From Apium graveolens (Eukaryota > Streptophyta > Magnoliopsida > Apiales > Apiaceae): a DNA stretch of 64,000 bases. Below are positions 59,151-64,000 of this stretch, piece by piece. The notes under the pieces were generated by a model. The model did no database searches and was not told where the DNA came from. It saw only the letters and a program-made list of their open reading frames with translations. Position 1 is the first letter of the stretch; each line of letters starts with the position of its first letter. The position numbers and the translations under genes are program-made. The stretch is taken from assembly GCF_009905375.1 (NCBI RefSeq), contig NC_133657.1, positions 44,752,192 to 44,816,191 of the forward strand, in the 5' to 3' direction.

Positions 59151-61261
59151 TGCACATTACACAGTCTATGCAAAGAGCAAAAGATGCTACCACAACCATG
59201 CCCTCTAATGTTGGTGATGACATAGATTATGAGGCTGGTGGGTCAGAAGAATTCTTTGGTGATGAGGGTGAAGATAGTGAAGAGGAGCCACTGGACATAG
59301 GGGGAGAAATAAGCCCTAGTTCCAGATCATGTATGCCATCTTGGGCATTCTCCAAGAAATGTGATGAGCATCATTTCAAGACCACCCTCATCCAACTCAT
59401 CAGTCAGACACAATCTGCTCTTCAATCAACAAACAACGATAGCACCAAGAAGCTCCTGTAGGCATACCTTGCTTCTCTCCAATTACAACAAATTTAAGGC
59501 TTTCAACATAGTCAGAATGTCTCTTCTCTCAAAAATGAAGTTGGTCAAATCAAGAAGGACATTTCAGAAATATTGGATGCTAAACTTCCAGAAGCCACAA
59601 TGACTGATATTAAGAGACAACTGAGGAAGAACTCTGATCTTGCTATAAAGGTTGAATCCCTGGATAAAAGAATGGTTGCTATGGAAGCTTATCTAACAGC
59701 AATTCATTTACATCAAACACAACAGACAGATCTGCTACAAAAGCTAGTGGCTGCACAAACCTCTTATTCTACTCAACTTGCTGATAACAAAAAGGGGGAG
59801 AAAGAAAGTTCTATTGTCCCAATCAGTCAAGAGGGATCAAGGAGTGAAGGGGAGCAAAAAGTGCTAAATATTCAAGTAAGCAAAGCAATTGTGCCAGCAA
59901 TTGCCTTTATAAAGCCACCTGCTGTAGATAGCATTGATCTGATCAATCAAGTAGCAGCCAAACTGAAAGCAGCAGCTGAAAAGAAGCCAGTGAGCCCAAT
60001 AAACTGGTAGCAAATTGATGATGATATTCAAAAGAAATTTGGTCCAATTCAGAAGCCAGACAAAACAGTCATTCATCACTCTCAAGTCAAGAATATCTCT
60101 GTGAATGAAATGAGTATGAATTATCTGGAAAGAGGCCAAATATCCTGCATCAAATCTCTAAAGGCAAAACTGATCATGAAGCCAAAAAGGAACTACTCAA
60201 AGCTTTCAGACAAAAATCCTTTGGATACAGTGTATGAGACACCTAGGCCAGATGAGAAGAAGCTGTTGTCAAGGTTAATAGCATTTTACAAAGATCCAGC
60301 TGATCCAGTACTGAAAAGAAGGATTTCCAAGGTTTTTAGAAATGGTAAAGAAATCTGTGTGGTGGCTGGACACCCTTAGTTTATAGAAGCGAAAAGCGAA
60401 GAGAAAGAAAGATTAAGGCAAGAAAAGAAGCAAGCTGCCCTAGATGCAAGGAAACTCAAACAAAAGAAGGAGCAAGCTGCTATCTTGGCCAAGCTTCAAG
60501 CTGTGAAGACCACAAAAGAGATTCCTGAACAACCATCTAAAGTTGTTGAATCTAAAGATCAGAAAATGCAGGATACACCTCAACAGATAAAGAAACCAAG
60601 GTACAAGAGAAGAGTTAAGAAGAAATTGGACTTCAGTGATGAGGAAATGGAAGACTACTTTCCTATAAAGTCTACTACTACAACTCAGACATCCATGCCC
60701 TATGTGGTACATGAGGAATTCAAGGTGGATCCATTCAAGAACTTTCATGGTGAACCTATCATTCCAAAGAATGAGCCAATAGACTGGGATAGTCTACCAA
60801 TTCCTGAGTTAAACATTCCTTTATTCAAGAAGCCAAAGAAAACAAATATTAGAGTAATCAAGAAAGTGAAGCCTTCAACTCTCAGACCCAAGTCCCTAAC
60901 CAAAGCTCAACCCAAAGTCAACAAGGGAGATATCATGTACATTTGTGATATCAAGGAATTCTCTGACCTAAACCTCTACCTGGATGAACTGGAAGAAGTT
61001 AGAGGGATTGATGCTTACAGGAATCTACCCGAAAGGCTAGTATTCAGGTATAAGAGAGGAAAAGAGATCATATGGCCACTTCACAGGATTCTTCAAGAAA
61101 GCCAATCAGTACTGATAAAGGTCTATTCATCCTTCAAGAAGAACTTTGGATTCAATGTGACTGCTAGAAGACTAGTTCTAAAGAAGATTGAAGAACTGAG
61201 GAGTATTAGAGCTAAAGATGCACTCCAGGGTTTGCGGACTAGTGCGAGTTCTATTATGTAA
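59151..61261 (+). pseudogene. F, SIRE-like 3' ORF fragment
   Basis: A broken coding region joined directly to A without LTR, PBS or TSD. In order: MQRAKDATTTMPSNVGDDID and an acidic patch; coiled-coil-like SSLKNEVGQIKKDISEILDA and NSDLAIKVESLDKRMVAMEA; NKKGEKES (KKGE motif as in D); YETPRPDEKKLLSRLIAFYK; a Lys/Gln-rich helix (about 60400-60500); basic KKPRYKRRVKKKLDFSDEE; and a conserved-looking end with ICDIKEFSDLNLYLDELEEV, stopping at 61259-61261. The layout parallels the D 3' ORF but the sequence differs, so it comes from another SIRE-like family. Stops lie at about 59459, 59496, 60008 and 60377. Confidence 0.65.
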
Positions 61262-61584
61262 ATTTGTTTATACTATATTATATTACAGTTGTGTATTATA
61301 TATTTGGGCCTAGTACATTTCTTTTTGAAGTTATACTAGCGGGTCAAGTTTTGAGTTTTGAAATATGTTGAAAAGAGTTTTAAGAGAAAGTAAAAGAAAG
61401 TGAAAAAAATTATTTGTGGAATTCTTGTTTCTAAAAATGTAACATTAAAAGATCTTGATTAGTTTGGAGTCATAGATGTTAAATATCTTCCGCTGGCATT
61501 TGCATTTTGATTAAACATGTTAATTTGGATTGAGGTTTTGTCGTGACGACCAAATCCTCTAACCCCGAATTTGGGGGCGTTACA
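61255..61584 (+). mobile_element. LTR end of X type, assigned to element G
   Basis: The last 330 bp match the reverse complement of 5037-5350 (X LTR end): GCCTAGTAC, ACTAGCGGGT, AAAAGATCTTG and GACGACCAAATCC blocks, ending GGGGGCGTTACA. The next bases, CATAA, nearly repeat CATTA at 5576-5580. The left edge fuses with the end of F. G's start is C-like while this end is X-like, so assignment to one LTR is likely but unproven. Confidence 0.6.
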
Positions 61585-62117
61585 CATAATTGGTGAACCA
61601 TAAAAGTTTTAGTTAAGGAACCCCAGAATTGGTTCCTTAAATGTATTTAAAATCCTTTTGATATTTTTCGAGTGAAAATGCTTCAGCAATACTTTGAATA
61701 TTGACGTGAATAAAACTCGTAAAATAGTGTTTACATAAATATCATAAACAACAATATAAAAGTGTGATTATGGACTGAATCAAAATCTCATTCAAAACCC
61801 AACTCTTGATATTAATACTCATTTTGATGTCATATCAAATTAGATAGCAATACGAACTTTGATGCTCACAACATCCTATACTGAAGTCAACATCAATCAT
61901 CTATATCAAAACCACCTTTGATATTTAACAACAGCTTAAGTATCAACATCAATCAGAAACTCAATCAAAACTGCATTTCACCTTTTATCCAAAACCAAAA
62001 TACTTGATGAATAATTTATTTATGATTATCAAAATAATAAAGAATTTTAGATATTAATTTAGATTGGAACCAATTATACTTCATGATGTTCCTGATGATC
62101 AGTCACGAAACAACACA

Positions 62118-62173
62118 GGTATCCCGCAGCCATACCGTAAATAAGGTACGGTATCCCGCAGCCATACCGTACC
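62118..62173. repeat. GGTAT..ATACC inverted-repeat units (right copy)
   Basis: The second unit forms a perfect 10-bp stem, GGTACGGTAT (62145-62154) and ATACCGTACC (62164-62173), with loop CCCGCAGCC. Confidence 0.85.
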
Positions 62174-63080
62174 TATAGGATATCCACAAAAGGCATATAT
62201 TCGCCTTGCAAGATATTACACTTTCATAAAATAGCTCACACTGGACCGGTGCATCGGCCTCTTAGTATACGCAACCAGTAACCATCCAATCTTAAAATAT
62301 TTTATTGAGAGGGGTCATAATAATTGACACCCTTATAAATTTTATTCCCCCATTCACTTGGCGGGAATACTCACAACAAAATCACTTTTTTTCTCAAAGT
62401 ATAAAACATTTATAATTTGGTATTTGGATAAGTACAAATACTTAAGTACAAACACTTAACTATTCTGAACCTCGAATAGCAGAAGAGTATTTGCATAATC
62501 AGAAGAAATCGCTTTGATAGGTGAAGCATCTAACTATTCTGGAATTAGAATAGCATAGAAAACTTGCATAATAGGATTCAAAATAAATATCACTTGAACG
62601 ATAAGTGAAGATAAGGATACTTGCCTTTCATGTTTAACATTTAGTCACACTCACAATAACACAATTATTTTGTCATTCTACCTCAAGACATCACTATCAT
62701 TTACTTTGTTAATTCTCTAGTCTGCTGCTCATGTTGTTGGTACAAGCCTTGTTGGGAATATGTTGTAAAGTTGATGATTAGATTAACAAAACACTTTAGT
62801 AGATTCAACTTAGTGGATTTTGTAGCACTCAACGGATGCTCAATTATAATCCTGACGGATGAACATTAAAGTCCCGATGGATGACTAGTTGTCATCCGTC
62901 GAGTTGGTAGCTTATGTAATAAATAAGATTTGTAGCACATTTCTGTAAACAACTTTGTGCAAATTCTGTAAAATAAATGAGTCATGTTGACTACTAGTGG
63001 ATATACAGAATAGGTTAATTAATTGTAAATAATTGATGTCTTGTAATTCGGTATAAGTGAAATAGAGTCAAGTGACAATA

Positions 63081-63199
63081 GCTATCCGACGGATAATCAA
63101 CAAAGCTATCCGACGGATGATCAACAAAGCCACCCGACGGATGATCAATAAAGCTACCCGACGGATGATCTACAAGACTTCCGACGGATGATAAAATTC
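63081..63199. repeat. 24-bp tandem repeat in the solo LTR
   Basis: Units start at 63081, 63105, 63129, 63153 and 63176, each with a CCGACGGATGAT-type core. Further GACGGATGA copies in both orientations lie at 62853-62905. It is probably a cis-element array in U3. Confidence 0.9.
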
Positions 63200-63574
63200 A
63201 TATATCTGTTGACAGTGACAACACAGTCACATGCGTCGGGTGTTTGCAAAAGGAATGTGGCAGCCTGTTAAGCAGGAAATTGAGAACAAAGAAGCATTAC
63301 CATTTCCATGCAATTGTGAAGATATTCGAAGATGCTGGAATAGAGTAGTTAAGCAGCATGGAATTAGACTATATATATTTTATTTTATTATCTTGTCTAT
63401 TATCATGTGAACTTGGTGATATATAAACCAAGTGTAGCTAGTAGAACAATTAACTAAGCAAACACATTTTCAAAGAGAGATAGATAAAGTTGTACTTGTT
63501 AAGAAACTCTCTGTAGTTTGATTATTTAACTTGTAAAGCAGCTGTGAGCCATTTGAGTTTCACAGAGATCTATT

Positions 63575-63575
<1 letters not shown>

Positions 63576-63617
<42 letters not shown>
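63576..63617. repeat. AT dinucleotide microsatellite
   Basis: An uninterrupted run of AT repeats within the transcribed part of the solo LTR. Confidence 0.95.
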
Positions 63618-63618
<1 letters not shown>

Positions 63619-64000
63619 GGTGGATACTTTCAAATCCACCAGAAAGTTTTAGAAGGATTTGTTTTTATTGCTTTCATATTTTATCAAGTAAGAACAGTTT
63701 TTAGTTTTGAAAAAGTTCTAAGAATTACATTCAACCCCCCTTCTGTAATTCTTGTTGTATTGTTAGGGACTAACAATCCTGATATACAATACCATTCCAT
63801 TTCACTCTTTATCCAATATCCGGTTCTGATCGTCTCGAATGACCCACATCTATAATTAAAATATAGTACTTTAATCATCTAAGCGATAATTATCCGATAA
63901 ATTTCGCGTCAAAACTCTATCGTCTACCCATACGATAGCCCGCATATAAAGATAACAGTCAAACACAAGACTCTTGACCCACGTATGCACATAATTCACA

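Larger units (their letters stand above)
62750..63775 (+). mobile_element. Solo LTR, copia-type
   Basis: A 1026-bp insertion absent from the other X LTR (between 836 and 843). It begins TGTTGGGAAT and ends GGACTAACA, with flanks AGCCT (62745-62749) and ATCCT (63776-63780) and the empty-site form AGGCT. The tail TTCAACCCCCCTTCTG is typical of copia LTR ends. No internal region remains, so the element was reduced by LTR recombination. A likely TATA box (CTATATATA) is near 63369. The 103-codon frame at 63544-63855 runs through an AT microsatellite and is not a gene. Confidence 0.85.
61585..64000 (-). mobile_element. Element X, 5' LTR, outer part (contains a solo LTR)
   Basis: From 61892 onward it repeats the left edge of the window (1 to about 1060) in the same order, apart from the solo LTR 62750-63775. 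It contains the 250-bp module shared with C (61788-62037) and the perfect GGTACGGTAT/ATACCGTACC hairpin (62145-62173). The LTR start would lie beyond the right edge. Confidence 0.8.

Noticed and set aside
59151..61261. F as an inverted piece of element D
   Set aside because: Similar layout but clearly different sequence; an inversion of D would be near identical to it.
63081..63199. Evenly spaced repeats that could suggest a CRISPR array
   Set aside because: Contiguous 24-bp degenerate tandem units without unique spacers, inside a plant LTR.

Overview
The window is AT-rich plant nuclear DNA built almost entirely of nested LTR retrotransposons. I found no convincing host gene, tRNA, rRNA or CRISPR array. 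It looks like gene-poor, probably heterochromatic DNA of a flowering plant (likely a eudicot). The elements are Ty3/gypsy Tekay-type chromoviruses, one Ty3/gypsy Athila-type element and SIRE-type Ty1/copia pieces. The species cannot be named from this alone.

Layers, from outside in. (0) Element X (minus strand): 3' LTR 1-3591 cut by the window edge, non-coding internal 3592-5036, 5' LTR 5037-5580 resuming at 61585-64000. LTRs are about 4.4 kb, so X resembles a LARD. A solo copia-type LTR (62750-63775) sits in its right part. (1) G (plus strand) lies in the X 5' LTR: only an LTR start (5581-6435) and an LTR end (about 61255-61584) survive. (2) D (minus, copia/SIRE-like, 6436-12705) lies in G. 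It has gag and a long 3' ORF with a likely intron, but no pol. (3) A (plus, Athila-like) begins at 12706, one base inside the outer end of the D LTR. (4) Two chromoviruses sit in A: B (14135-26951, TSD TATTT) near the end of A's 5' LTR, and C (27976-53842, TSD TGCTC) in A's gag. (5) E (minus chromovirus, 28131-41192) lies in C's 5' LTR.

A's protease, RT, RNase H and integrase run from 53848 to 58320, followed by a GC-rich repeat spacer and an env-like ORF start at 58972. Near 59150 this passes into F, a SIRE-like 3' ORF fragment (plus strand, to 61261), then into the G LTR end. The right flank has therefore lost A's 3' LTR, the outer base and target duplication of D, and the middle of G's LTR.

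Every coding region is broken by stops or frameshifts. E and A are the best preserved. B and C have long LTRs (about 3.6 kb) with conserved TATA boxes, primer-binding sites like the 3' end of initiator Met tRNA, and polypurine tracts, but badly decayed internals. The most notable points are the in-frame intron in pol-less D, the near-identical LTRs around a dead B interior, the PPT scar with missing host sequence at E, a gene-like GC-rich block in one C LTR, and a stem-loop kept between the B and C families.
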